Under the pieces are notes generated by a model, which was not told the origin of the DNA, searched no databases, and saw only the letters and a program-made list of their open reading frames with translations. A program made the position numbers and the translations under genes. This document shows positions 45,824 through 53,979 of a DNA stretch of 64,000 nucleotides, piece by piece (within the stretch, counting starts at the first letter, position 1; every line of letters begins with the position of its first letter). The DNA comes from Parahoeflea olei (GTDB taxonomy: Bacteria; Pseudomonadota; Alphaproteobacteria; Rhizobiales; Rhizobiaceae): contig NZ_LQZT01000048.1 of the NCBI RefSeq assembly GCF_001703635.1, positions 208,480-272,479 of the forward strand, in the 5' to 3' direction.

Positions 45824-47518
45824 TCACACCCGCAAGCCCCGCCGGTTGCGGAATAGCAATCCGGGCACTGCGGTTGCAATGGCAAAGGCGAAGAACGGCA
45901 GGATCGCCTGCAGGAAGGCATAGACGCCGATCACGCGGCGGTTGCCGCCCGCCGCCAGTGCCACGGCCTCGGTGGTCACGGTCGTGAGCCGCCCCGCGCC
46001 GATCAGCACGGTCGGCAGATACTGGCCGACCGAGACCGAAAACCCGACCGCCGCCGCCGTCAGGATCGCGCGTGTCAGCATCGGCAGCCGGATCGCGATG
46101 AGCGCCCGGGTCCGGCTCATGCCGAGGCCTGCGGCGATCAGGTCATGGCGGCGGTCATGCGCCCGCCACGGATCGCTCAGCGACAAAAACACGTAAGGCA
46201 GCACGAAGACGAGATGCGTGAGCACCAGCGCGGCGAAGCTCGCGTGCAGCCCGAGCCGGATCGACAGCACCTGCAGGCCGAACATGAACGAGATCTGCGG
46301 CACGATCAGCGGCAGATAGATCAGAAGCAGCGCCCCCCGGCCGCTGCCGCGCCCGGTCTCGTATTCGCGTTCGAGGCACAGGATGGTCAGCACCAGCGCG
46401 ATCGCCGTCGACAGCCCGGCCACCGCGAGCGTGGTGGCAAGCGGTGCTGCCAGGCGCGGCAAGGCCTGCATCCAGCTGCGCAGGCTGACGGCGGAGGGCA
46501 GCGCATCGGGAAACTGCCACAGGCCCGAGACCGACCACAGCGCCAGCACCGCAAGCCCGCCGAACACCACCGCGACCGAGGCCAGCATGACCGCACGGGA
46601 GGCAAGCCGCACCGGCCAGTCGCGCCTGAGCCGCAGGCCCCTGTCGCGGGTGAGCCGCACAAGCCAGCCGCCGATCCGCTCCAGCCCGACCCAGGCGACG
46701 AGCGCCGCCGCGGTGACGGCGAGCTGCAGCAGCGCGCCGGCGGAGGCGAGGAACCGCGCGGTGAGATCCGGGTCGTTCATCCAGTCGATCAGCCGCACCG
46801 GCAGCGTCGGCGGCAGATGCGGGCCGAGGATCAGCGCCACATCGACCACCGAGGTGGCATAGGCCACCACCGCGAACACTGCGAGGCGTATCTGCCGGTA
46901 GAGCGGCGGCCACAGCAGGAAGGCGAAAGTCGCCATTCGCCCGTAGCCGAGCGAGCGGCCAAGCTGCATGGTCTCGGCATGCCGGGTTTGCGGGAGTGCT
47001 GCGAGCGTGACCAGGAACAGGAACGGGATTTCCTTGACGATCAGGCCCGCCATCATCGTCAGCGCCATCGGATCGTTGACGATCAGCAGGTCGGGCGGCC
47101 GCTCGAGGCCGGTCAACCAGGGCGAGACCAGCCGCATCAGCAGGCCCGAGGGCGCGATCAGGAAGGCGAGCCCGAAGGCCGCCGCCGCATGCGGCACCGA
47201 CAGAAGTGGCGAGATCATCCGCCGCATCCGCGCGAACCCGGTGGTCCCGAGATCGCTGGCGACGAAGCCGGCCACTGCGCCGAGCGCGACAAGCGTGGTC
47301 ACAAGGCCGATCACCACCGACAGCCACGCCGAGCGCCAGATGCCGGGCACCGCAGCCAGTTCGGCGAAAGGCGCGATGGTCAGATGATTGCCACCCAGAT
47401 CCGGCAGAAAGCCGAAGGCCGGCAAGGCGGTGCCGGCGAGACCGAACGTGAGCGGGCCGAGCAGGATCAGAAGCGTCAGCGGCGGCGCCAGCCGCGCCAC
47501 GGGAACCCCGCCGGCCAT
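45824..47518 (-). CDS. ynjC: YnjC-type ABC transporter permease (fused double permease)
   Basis: This 564-residue inner-membrane protein has about 12 transmembrane segments in two homologous BPD_transp_1 halves, as in iron/thiamine-type fused permeases. Coupling-loop motifs occur in each half: RSLGYGRMATFAFLLWPPLY in the first and AAGLGMSRTRALIAIRLPML in the second. It lies 33 bases after the binding-protein gene and one base before the ATPase gene, so the three form one transporter operon. The transported substrate is unknown. Confidence 0.9.
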   Translation of the reverse strand: MAGGVPVARLAPPLTLLILLGPLTFGLAGTALPAFGFLPDLGGNHLTIAPFAELAAVPGIWRSAWLSVVIGLVTTLVALGAVAGFVASDLGTTGFARMRRMISPLLSVPHAAAAFGLAFLIAPSGLLMRLVSPWLTGLERPPDLLIVNDPMALTMMAGLIVKEIPFLFLVTLAALPQTRHAETMQLGRSLGYGRMATFAFLLWPPLYRQIRLAVFAVVAYATSVVDVALILGPHLPPTLPVRLIDWMNDPDLTARFLASAGALLQLAVTAAALVAWVGLERIGGWLVRLTRDRGLRLRRDWPVRLASRAVMLASVAVVFGGLAVLALWSVSGLWQFPDALPSAVSLRSWMQALPRLAAPLATTLAVAGLSTAIALVLTILCLEREYETGRGSGRGALLLIYLPLIVPQISFMFGLQVLSIRLGLHASFAALVLTHLVFVLPYVFLSLSDPWRAHDRRHDLIAAGLGMSRTRALIAIRLPMLTRAILTAAAVGFSVSVGQYLPTVLIGAGRLTTVTTEAVALAAGGNRRVIGVYAFLQAILPFFAFAIATAVPGLLFRNRRGLRV

Positions 47519-47551
47519 GTCATAGCTTTCCGGTGCGCGGGGCCACGATCC

Positions 47552-48796
47552 TCAGTTGGCCGCCCCGTAGCGCTTGAGCCATTCGCCCTCGATATGCTCC
47601 ATCCAGTCGGGATGCGGCTCGTCGAGCGCGGGACCGAGCTCGTCGGGTTTCAGCGTGGCGACGCCGAGATCGAGCGCCTCGAACGCGGCGCGATCGGCCG
47701 CATCGAGCTTGTCCATCGCCAGCACCGTCGGGTCGCCCCAGACAGCGGGGTCCTGCTTGCGCAGCTGCGCTTCCGGCGAAATCAGGAAATTGGCAAGCAC
47801 CAGCGCGCCGGCCTTGTGGGCGGCGTTGTAGGGGATCGCCACGAAATGGGTGTTGCCGAGCGTGCCGTCGGTATAGGTGAAGGAGCGCACGGTATCGGGC
47901 AGTTCGCCCGCGGCGATGCCGGCCGAGGCTTCGGACGGGTTGAAGGCGAAAATGATGTCGAGCTCGCCGTCGGCGAGCTTCTGCTTCATGTCGGGATAGT
48001 TCTGCGGATAGGCCTTGCCGCTGCGCCACAGATTCGGGTGCAGCTCGTCGAGATAGGCAAACAGCGGCGCCACGTCGGCCTCGAAGCTCGCTTCGTTAAC
48101 CGGCTTCAAGAGCTTTGCCGGATCGTCGATGGTCTCGATCAGCACCTGCTTGAGAAAGGACGAGCCGATGAAATCGGGCGGCTGCGGGTAGGAGAAGCGG
48201 CCGGGATTTTCCTTGGCCCAGGCGAGCAGTTCCGCCGAGGAATGCGGCACCGTGTCCGCGGGCGTGCGGGCGGAATCGTAGAAGAACACCATCTTGGCCC
48301 CGCCCCAGGGGCTTTCGAGCCCGTCGGTCGGAATGGTGAAGTCGGTCAGGATCGTCGGCTTGTTCTCGTGGTCGACATAGGCCCAGTTCGGCAAGCTTGT
48401 CGTCCAGTCCGGCGCCATCAACAGCTCCTGGCGCTTCATCGAGGCGAAATTCTCGCCATTGATCCAGATGAGATCGATCGACCCGCCCGCGTCGCGGCCG
48501 GCCGCCTTTTCGGCGAGCACCGTCGCCACCGCATTGGCGGTGTCGTCGAGCTTGACGTGAACCACCTCGACACCGAAGCGCTCTTTGAGCATCCGCCCGG
48601 CCCAGTCGATATAGCTGTTGATGTTCTCCGACCCGCCCCAGGCGTTGAAATAGACCGTCTGCCCCTTGGCCTCATCGAGCACCGCATCCCAGTTTTTCGG
48701 ATCGGGATCGGCGGCGCGGGAGACCGTCGCGAAGGAAAGCGCCACAGTCAGGGCGCCGGCAAAAACACCGGCGAGCGGCAGGATGGGCTTGGGCAT
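47552..48796 (-). CDS. ynjB: YnjB-type ABC transporter substrate-binding protein
   Basis: This 414-residue exported binding protein has a Sec signal with hydrophobic core ALTVALSFATV and likely cleavage after SRA near residue 28. Characteristic segments of the YnjB group include VYFNAWGGSENINSYIDW, DLIWINGENFASMK and SPWGGAKMVFFYDS. A strong ribosome site GAGGAGGAC lies upstream. It is the first gene of the ynjBCD-hrpB unit. The fold is that of solute-binding proteins for small oxyanion or cofactor-like ligands, but the ligand is not known for the family. Confidence 0.9.
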   Translation of the reverse strand: MPKPILPLAGVFAGALTVALSFATVSRAADPDPKNWDAVLDEAKGQTVYFNAWGGSENINSYIDWAGRMLKERFGVEVVHVKLDDTANAVATVLAEKAAGRDAGGSIDLIWINGENFASMKRQELLMAPDWTTSLPNWAYVDHENKPTILTDFTIPTDGLESPWGGAKMVFFYDSARTPADTVPHSSAELLAWAKENPGRFSYPQPPDFIGSSFLKQVLIETIDDPAKLLKPVNEASFEADVAPLFAYLDELHPNLWRSGKAYPQNYPDMKQKLADGELDIIFAFNPSEASAGIAAGELPDTVRSFTYTDGTLGNTHFVAIPYNAAHKAGALVLANFLISPEAQLRKQDPAVWGDPTVLAMDKLDAADRAAFEALDLGVATLKPDELGPALDEPHPDWMEHIEGEWLKRYGAAN

Positions 48797-48926
48797 GACA
48801 GTCCTCCTCGAGCGATAGAATGGCCACCAGACACCATGGGGCTCCCGGAGGCGTCAATTCAAGTGGCAGGTGGTGCGCGTCACAATTTGGTGATGTGGTC
48901 CGGGCGAAGCGGGACCACCCCCGCCA

Positions 48927-51878
48927 TCAATGCGCCTCATCCCAGTTCTTGGCCGCACGTGCGTCGACTTTCAGCGGCACCGCCATGTCGAGCGCGGGAA
49001 GGGCTGCGTTTTCCATCACCTCGACGATCAGCGGAATCACTTTTTCAGCTTCCGCCTCCGGCGCTTCGAAGATCAGTTCGTCATGCACCTGCAGCAGCAT
49101 GCGGGTGTGGCCGCCGGCCTTTTCGAGTGCCGGCTCCATGCGCACCATGGCGCGGCGGATGATGTCGGCGGCCGAGCCCTGGATCGGCGCATTGATCGCT
49201 GCGCGCTCGTTAAAGGCGCGCATCTGCGGGTTGGAGGAGCGGATTTCCGGGTAATGCGCGCGCCGGCCGAAAATGGTGGTCACATAGCCCTTGTCGCGGG
49301 CCTCGGCCTTGGTCGCCTCCATGTAGTCCTTGATGCCGGGGAAGCGCTCGAAATACTTGCGGATATAGTCGCCCGCTTCCGAGCGCTCGATGCCGAGCTG
49401 GTTGGCAAGCCCGAAGGCGGAGATGCCGTAGATGATGCCGAAATTGATCGCCTTCGCGCGGCGGCGCACCTCCGACGGCATGCCCTCGACCGGCACGCCG
49501 AACATTTCCGACGCGGTCATGGCGTGGATGTCGACGCCGTCGGCAAAGGCCTGGGTCAATTGCGGGATATGCGCCACATGGGCGAGCACGCGGAGCTCGA
49601 TCTGGCTGTAGTCCGCCGAAATCAGCACATTGCCGGGCTCGGCGATGAAGGCGGTGCGGATCTTGCGGCCCTCGGCGGTGCGCACCGGAATGTTCTGGAT
49701 GTTCGGATCCGACGAGGAGAGCCGCCCGGTGGTGGTCGCCGCCATCGCGAACGAGGTGTGCACGCGGTTGGTCTCGGGGTTGATGAAGCCCGGCAGCGCG
49801 TCGGTATAGGTGGATTTGAGCTTGGTCAGCTGCCGCCAGTCGACGATCCGGCGCGGCAGTTCGTGGCCCGCGGCTGCCAGGTCTTCGAGCACCTGCGCCG
49901 AGGTCGACCACTGCCCGGACTTGGTCTTCGAGCCCCCCGGCAGGCCCATTTTGCCGAACAGGATGTCGCCCAGCTGCTTGGGCGAGCCGACATTGAAGCT
50001 CTCGCCCGCCAGTTCCTGGATTTCGGCCTCGAGTGCCGCCGCACCTTGCGCGAGTTCGCCCGACAGGCGCGACAGGATCTGCCGGTCGACGCGGATGCCG
50101 CGCCGCTCCATGTGCATCAGCACCTTGGCAAGCGGCCGCTCCAGCCGTTCGTAGACCCGGGTGAGCCCGTCCGCGGCGAGCCGCGGCTTGAGCACATGCC
50201 ACAGCCGCAGCGTCACGTCGGCGTCCTCGGCGGCATAGGCGGTGGCCTTGTCGATGGCGACTTCGGCGAAGGGGATGGCGGATTTGCCCGATCCCGCCAC
50301 GTCCTTGTAGGTGATCGGCTTGTGCCCGAGCCAGCGTTCCGAGAGCGCGTCCATGCCGTGGCCGCCGACGCCCGCATCGAGCACGTAGGACAGAAGCATG
50401 GTGTCGTCGAAGCTTTCGATCGAGACGCCGTAACGCGCCAGCACCAGCATGTCGTATTTGAGGTTCTGCCCGATCTTGAGGACCGACGGATCCTCGAGCA
50501 GCCCCTTGAGTTCGTCGAGCGCGGCGCGCAGCGGCATCTGTCCCGGCTGGTCGCCGCCACCGCCCAGCAGATCGCCCACGCCGTTGGAATGGGCGAGCGG
50601 CGCATAGCAGGCGCGCACCGTGAGATCGCCCGCCTCGGGGGCCGAGAGCGGAATGGCGAGCGAGAAGCCCACCAGATCGGCCTGCATCGCGTCGAGCGAG
50701 GTGGTTTCGGTGTCGAAGGCGACGATGCCCCGCTCCCGCGCCATCGCGCACCAGCTCTTGAGCTCCTCGATGTCGCGCAGCGTCTCATAGGCGCTGGTGT
50801 CGATCTTTGCGCCGACGGCAGCCTCCGCGCGTCGCTTCGCCAGGGCCTGCGGCGTGTCGAATGATGGACTGTCGCCGGCGCCCGCGGCTTCGCCAGCCGA
50901 TTTCGCCTGTCCCGGGTCGAGGTCCGGGCCGCGCATCTCTTCCCCCGCGTCGATGGCGACTTCCGCGGCATCGACCGCGCCGGCATCGGTGTCGGTGGCT
51001 TCCGCCACCCGCCGCGTGAGCGAGGTGAACTCCATGCCCTTGAGGAAGGCCACGAGCTTCGGCCCGTCCGGGGGATTGAGCACCAGCGCGTCGAGCGGTT
51101 CGGGCACCTCGACATCGTCCCTGAGCCGCACCAGCTCGCGGCTGATCCGGGCCTTGTCGGCATGTTCGATGATGTTTTCGCGGCGCTTGGTCTGCTTGAT
51201 CTCGCCGGCGCGCGCGAGCAGCGTGTCGAGATCGCCGAACTCCTCGATCAGCTGCGCCGCGGTCTTCGGACCGATTCCGGGGATGCCCGGCACGTTGTCG
51301 ACCGAATCACCCGTCAGCGCCTGCAGGTCGATCATCTTTTCGGGCGGCACGCCCCATTTCTCGATCACCTCCGGCACGCCGATCTGGCGGTCCTTCATGC
51401 TGTCATACATCGACACCTGGGGGCCTACGAGCTGCATCAGGTCCTTGTCTGACGAGATCACGGTGACGTCGCCGCCCGCCTCGCGCGCAAGCCGCGCATA
51501 GGTGGCGATCAGGTCGTCGGCCTCGAAGCCCTCCATCTCGATGCAGGGCAGGTCGAAGGCGCGCGTCGCCTCGCGGATAATCGCGAATTGCGGCACCAGG
51601 TCTTCCGGCGGCGCGGAGCGGTTGGCCTTGTATTCGGGGTACAGCTCGTTGCGGAAGGTTTTCGACGAATAGTCGAAGATCACCGCGAAATGCGTGGGCG
51701 TGACGCCCACGGAGGTGTCGCGCGCCGACACCATCAGCTTCCACAGCATGTTGCAGAAACCCGAAACCGCACCGACCGGCAGGCCGTCGGATTTGCGCGT
51801 GAGCGGGGGCAAGGCATGGTAGGCCCGGAAGATATAGCCGGACCCGTCGACGAGGAAGAGATGATCACCGTGTTTCAT
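48927..51878 (-). CDS. polA: DNA polymerase I
   Basis: PolA removes RNA primers and fills gaps in replication and repair. The 983-residue protein has all three domains: a 5'-3' exonuclease (residues about 1-300; SSDKDLMQL, GDSVDNVPGIPGIGPKTAA), a 3'-5' exonuclease with an intact Exo I motif VAFDTETTSLD, and the family A polymerase with ADYSQIELRVLAH (motif A), RRRAKAINFGIIYGIS (O-helix) and LLQVHDELIFE (motif C). The linker between the first two domains is acidic and Ala-rich. The ATG 51878 is preferred to one 10 codons upstream because it gives MKHGDHLFLVDGSGYIFRAY directly. No strong ribosome site is seen. Confidence 0.97.
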   Translation of the reverse strand: MKHGDHLFLVDGSGYIFRAYHALPPLTRKSDGLPVGAVSGFCNMLWKLMVSARDTSVGVTPTHFAVIFDYSSKTFRNELYPEYKANRSAPPEDLVPQFAIIREATRAFDLPCIEMEGFEADDLIATYARLAREAGGDVTVISSDKDLMQLVGPQVSMYDSMKDRQIGVPEVIEKWGVPPEKMIDLQALTGDSVDNVPGIPGIGPKTAAQLIEEFGDLDTLLARAGEIKQTKRRENIIEHADKARISRELVRLRDDVEVPEPLDALVLNPPDGPKLVAFLKGMEFTSLTRRVAEATDTDAGAVDAAEVAIDAGEEMRGPDLDPGQAKSAGEAAGAGDSPSFDTPQALAKRRAEAAVGAKIDTSAYETLRDIEELKSWCAMARERGIVAFDTETTSLDAMQADLVGFSLAIPLSAPEAGDLTVRACYAPLAHSNGVGDLLGGGGDQPGQMPLRAALDELKGLLEDPSVLKIGQNLKYDMLVLARYGVSIESFDDTMLLSYVLDAGVGGHGMDALSERWLGHKPITYKDVAGSGKSAIPFAEVAIDKATAYAAEDADVTLRLWHVLKPRLAADGLTRVYERLERPLAKVLMHMERRGIRVDRQILSRLSGELAQGAAALEAEIQELAGESFNVGSPKQLGDILFGKMGLPGGSKTKSGQWSTSAQVLEDLAAAGHELPRRIVDWRQLTKLKSTYTDALPGFINPETNRVHTSFAMAATTTGRLSSSDPNIQNIPVRTAEGRKIRTAFIAEPGNVLISADYSQIELRVLAHVAHIPQLTQAFADGVDIHAMTASEMFGVPVEGMPSEVRRRAKAINFGIIYGISAFGLANQLGIERSEAGDYIRKYFERFPGIKDYMEATKAEARDKGYVTTIFGRRAHYPEIRSSNPQMRAFNERAAINAPIQGSAADIIRRAMVRMEPALEKAGGHTRMLLQVHDELIFEAPEAEAEKVIPLIVEVMENAALPALDMAVPLKVDARAAKNWDEAH

Positions 51879-52027
51879 GCCGCTACGATTAGCGCGCCGG
51901 TGCGACAAGGTCCATCAGCATCGCCGCCGAAAGCGGGGAAAGCCGTCGCCGGCGTCCGATCGCCAGGACCCGGCCCAAGACCCGGCATCGGTTCACGGCT
52001 TCGTTACAAAACTGTAATGTCCGTGTC

Positions 52028-52056
52028 CTTGAAAAGCCACATTCACGAGGCCAAAT
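52028..52056 (+). promoter_or_regulatory. Candidate promoter of the intergenic small RNA
   Basis: CTTGAA (52028-52033) and CCAAAT (52051-52056) are separated by 17 bases. The -35 is a good match to the alphaproteobacterial consensus and the -10 a partial one. A start near 52063 would give a transcript of about 155 bases to the terminator. Confidence 0.45.
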
Positions 52057-52062
52057 CACTCT

Positions 52063-52217
52063 TACCGGCGAATGAATAAGCCGATGTCTGGATTTGCGGC
52101 TCGTCCCCCGCCGCCACCCAGACCGAGGACAAGGGCCATCCCCCCCGCCCCTTGCGGCCCTTGTCCGACCAATAGGCCGCCATGACCGTCCCCTCTGGTC
52201 ATGGCGGCTTTCTTTTT
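52063..52217 (+). ncRNA. Candidate small RNA with three C-rich hairpin loops
   Basis: Predicted by eye from structure alone. Hairpin 1: GTCTGG/CCAGAC (52086-52091 with 52118-52123) enclosing GCGGC/GCCGC (52096-52100 with 52110-52114), loop TCGTCCCCC. Hairpin 2: an 11-bp perfect stem GGACAAGGGCC/GGCCCTTGTCC (52127-52137 with 52156-52166), loop ATCCCCCCCGCCCCTTGC. Hairpin 3: a 12-bp perfect stem GCCGCCATGACC/GGTCATGGCGGC, loop GTCCCCTCT, then TTTCTTTTT. Each loop carries UCCCC, complementary to GGGGA-like ribosome sites. Rhizobial alpha-r14-type (NfeR1) and Rhodobacter CcsR RNAs are known to expose anti-Shine-Dalgarno loops, so a trans-acting regulator is plausible. An attenuating leader of the downstream gene is the main alternative. 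Confidence 0.55.
52176..52217 (+). terminator. Strong intrinsic terminator with no upstream coding gene
   Basis: A perfect 12-bp stem with a 9-base loop is followed by TTTCTTTTT. The nearest plus-strand gene upstream is mmcB, more than 11 kb away, so the terminator must end a non-coding transcript such as the candidate small RNA. Confidence 0.85.
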
Positions 52218-52359
52218 GTGCCTTTGCCTTTCCGGACCTCCGCCGCGATATCCCCGTGCGGCCTGTCGAAACGCTGGCCCGAATTTTTCCGTCCTGTCGG
52301 GTTCGGTCCGGGCGATTATGCAGTAGTCTTCGGATTTCTGATTCCATCCGGAGTTTTCG

Positions 52360-53751
52360 ATGACGAACCTGACCGCCGCTCTTTCCGCCGCAGATGCCCA
52401 GTTCGAGCAGAGCCTCGAGCGCCTGTTCGGGCTCCTGCGCATCCAGTCGATTTCCACCGATCCCGCCTATGCGCCCGAGTGCCGCCGTGCCGGCCAGTGG
52501 CTGGTCGACGAACTGACCGAACTCGGCTTCGAGGCCAGCCTGCGCGACACCACCGGGCATCCGATGGTGGTCGCCCATCATCCGGGCGCCACGCCCGACG
52601 CGCCGCATTTCCTGTTCTACGGCCATTACGACGTGCAGCCCGTCGATCCGCTCAATCTGTGGACCGAGCCTCCCTTCGAGCCTGCGATCAAGGAGATCGA
52701 GCCTGGCCGCAAGGCGATCACCGGCCGCGGCTCGTCCGACGACAAGGGCCAGCTGATGACTTTCGTCGAGGCCTGCCGCGCCTGGAAGCAGGCGAGCGGC
52801 GTGCTGCCCTGCCGCATCACCATCCTGTTCGAGGGCGAGGAGGAATCCGGCTCGCCCTCATTGAAGCCGTTCCTCGAAGCCAATGCCGAAGAGCTCAAGG
52901 CCGATTGCGCGCTGGTCTGCGACACCGGCATGTGGGACGCCGAGACGCCGGCGATCGCGGTGGCCCTGCGCGGCCTGGTCGGCGAGGAAGTCACCATCAC
53001 CGCGGCCGACCGGGACCTGCATTCGGGCCTGTTCGGCGGGGCGGCGGCCAACCCGCTGCATATCCTGTCGAAGATCCTCGCCGATTTGCACGACGACACC
53101 GGCCGGGTCACGCTCGAAGGCTTTTACGACGGCGTCGAGGAGACGCCCGCGCAGATTCTCGCAAGCTGGGAGAGCCTCGGCCGCACTGCCGAGGATTTTC
53201 TCGGCGAAGTCGGCCTGTCGGTGCCGTCGGGCGAAAAGGGTCGGTCGGTGCTCGAACTCACCTGGGCGCGCCCGACCGCCGAGGTCAACGGCATGTGGGG
53301 CGGCTACACCGGTGAGGGCTTCAAGACCGTGATTGCGGCAAAGGCCTCCGCCAAGGTCTCCTTCCGCCTGGTCGGCAAGCAGGATCCCGCCCAAGTCCGC
53401 GCCGCCTTCCGCGCCCATGTGGAATCGCGCCTTCCTGCCGATTGCACGGTCAGCTACGCGCCGCATGGCGGTTCGCCGGCGATCCAGCTTCCCTTCGATT
53501 CGCCGGTGGTGACCAAGGTGCGCGCGGCGCTGACCGACGAATGGCCGAAGCCCGCGGTGATGATCGGCATGGGCGGTTCGATCCCGATCGTCGGCGATTT
53601 CCAGACCTATCTCGGCCTGCAATCGGTGCTGTGCGGGTTCGGACGCACCGACGACCGCATCCATTCGCCCAACGAGAAATATGACCTGGCCTCGTTCGCG
53701 GGGGGCATCCGCTCCTGGGTGCGCATTCTCGACGGGCTGTCGACCCGGTAG
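52360..53751 (+). CDS. M20 family metallo-dipeptidase
   Basis: This 463-residue M20/M25/M40 peptidase is predicted cytoplasmic and dinuclear-zinc dependent. Metal ligands and catalytic residues are visible: His89 and Asp91 in FYGHYDVQP, Asp127/Asp128 in GRGSSDDKG, the general base and ligand pair in FEGEEESGSP (Glu160, Glu161), Asp in VCDTGMW, and His in RIHSPNEKY near the C-terminus. The dimerisation domain occupies the middle (HSGLFGGAAANP). It looks like the CNDP-type dipeptidase subgroup; the exact peptide substrate is unknown. CGGAG precedes the ATG. Confidence 0.9.
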   Translation: MTNLTAALSAADAQFEQSLERLFGLLRIQSISTDPAYAPECRRAGQWLVDELTELGFEASLRDTTGHPMVVAHHPGATPDAPHFLFYGHYDVQPVDPLNLWTEPPFEPAIKEIEPGRKAITGRGSSDDKGQLMTFVEACRAWKQASGVLPCRITILFEGEEESGSPSLKPFLEANAEELKADCALVCDTGMWDAETPAIAVALRGLVGEEVTITAADRDLHSGLFGGAAANPLHILSKILADLHDDTGRVTLEGFYDGVEETPAQILASWESLGRTAEDFLGEVGLSVPSGEKGRSVLELTWARPTAEVNGMWGGYTGEGFKTVIAAKASAKVSFRLVGKQDPAQVRAAFRAHVESRLPADCTVSYAPHGGSPAIQLPFDSPVVTKVRAALTDEWPKPAVMIGMGGSIPIVGDFQTYLGLQSVLCGFGRTDDRIHSPNEKYDLASFAGGIRSWVRILDGLSTR

Positions 53752-53794
53752 CGGGGTTCGCCTGCCTCAATTGCCGTTTGCGGGGTGCGACCGA

Positions 53795-53821
53795 AGGGGC
53801 GGTTTCCTTAACCGCCCCTTA
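53795..53821. terminator. GC-rich hairpin after the M20 peptidase gene
   Basis: A 10-bp perfect stem (AAGGGGCGGT with ACCGCCCCTT) around loop TTCCTTA lies 43 bases after the stop. It lacks a T-run, so it may be a weak terminator or a transcript-stabilising hairpin. The rest of the 228-base gap to the PBP gene shows no clear ORF. Confidence 0.45.
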
Positions 53822-53979
53822 AATCGTCGCATTTAGGGTGTTGTGCGATCGCCGGGCAGTTTCGAAACGGGACAGTCTGTCTCCCGCGACGAAACTGCAG
53901 TGAACCCATCATCCGGATCGCCGATGCAATCACCGCGATTGCCGAGGCCGATCGGGGCCCAACCGCAACCGGATCCCTC

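Larger units (their letters stand above)
51879..52359. other. 481-base gene-free region between polA and the M20 peptidase gene
   Basis: This gap separates two divergent genes and contains no supportable ORF. It holds a sigma-70-like promoter (52028-52056), three successive hairpins and an intrinsic terminator (to 52217) on the plus strand, which together suggest a small RNA. The remaining 140 bases before the peptidase gene end in a good ribosome site (CGGAG). I see no defined polA promoter. Confidence 0.6.

Noticed and set aside
46145..49162. A 1005-codon plus-strand ORF opposite the ynjBCD transporter genes
   Set aside because: It is antisense to three clear genes with coherent domains. 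Its translation is a low-complexity Arg/Gln/Gly/His mix typical of GC-rich shadow frames and has no domain.
52063..52359. Riboswitch controlling the M20 peptidase
   Set aside because: The terminator lies about 140 bases before the start codon and no alternative antiterminator pairing is obvious; a free-standing RNA fits better, though attenuation is kept as an alternative.
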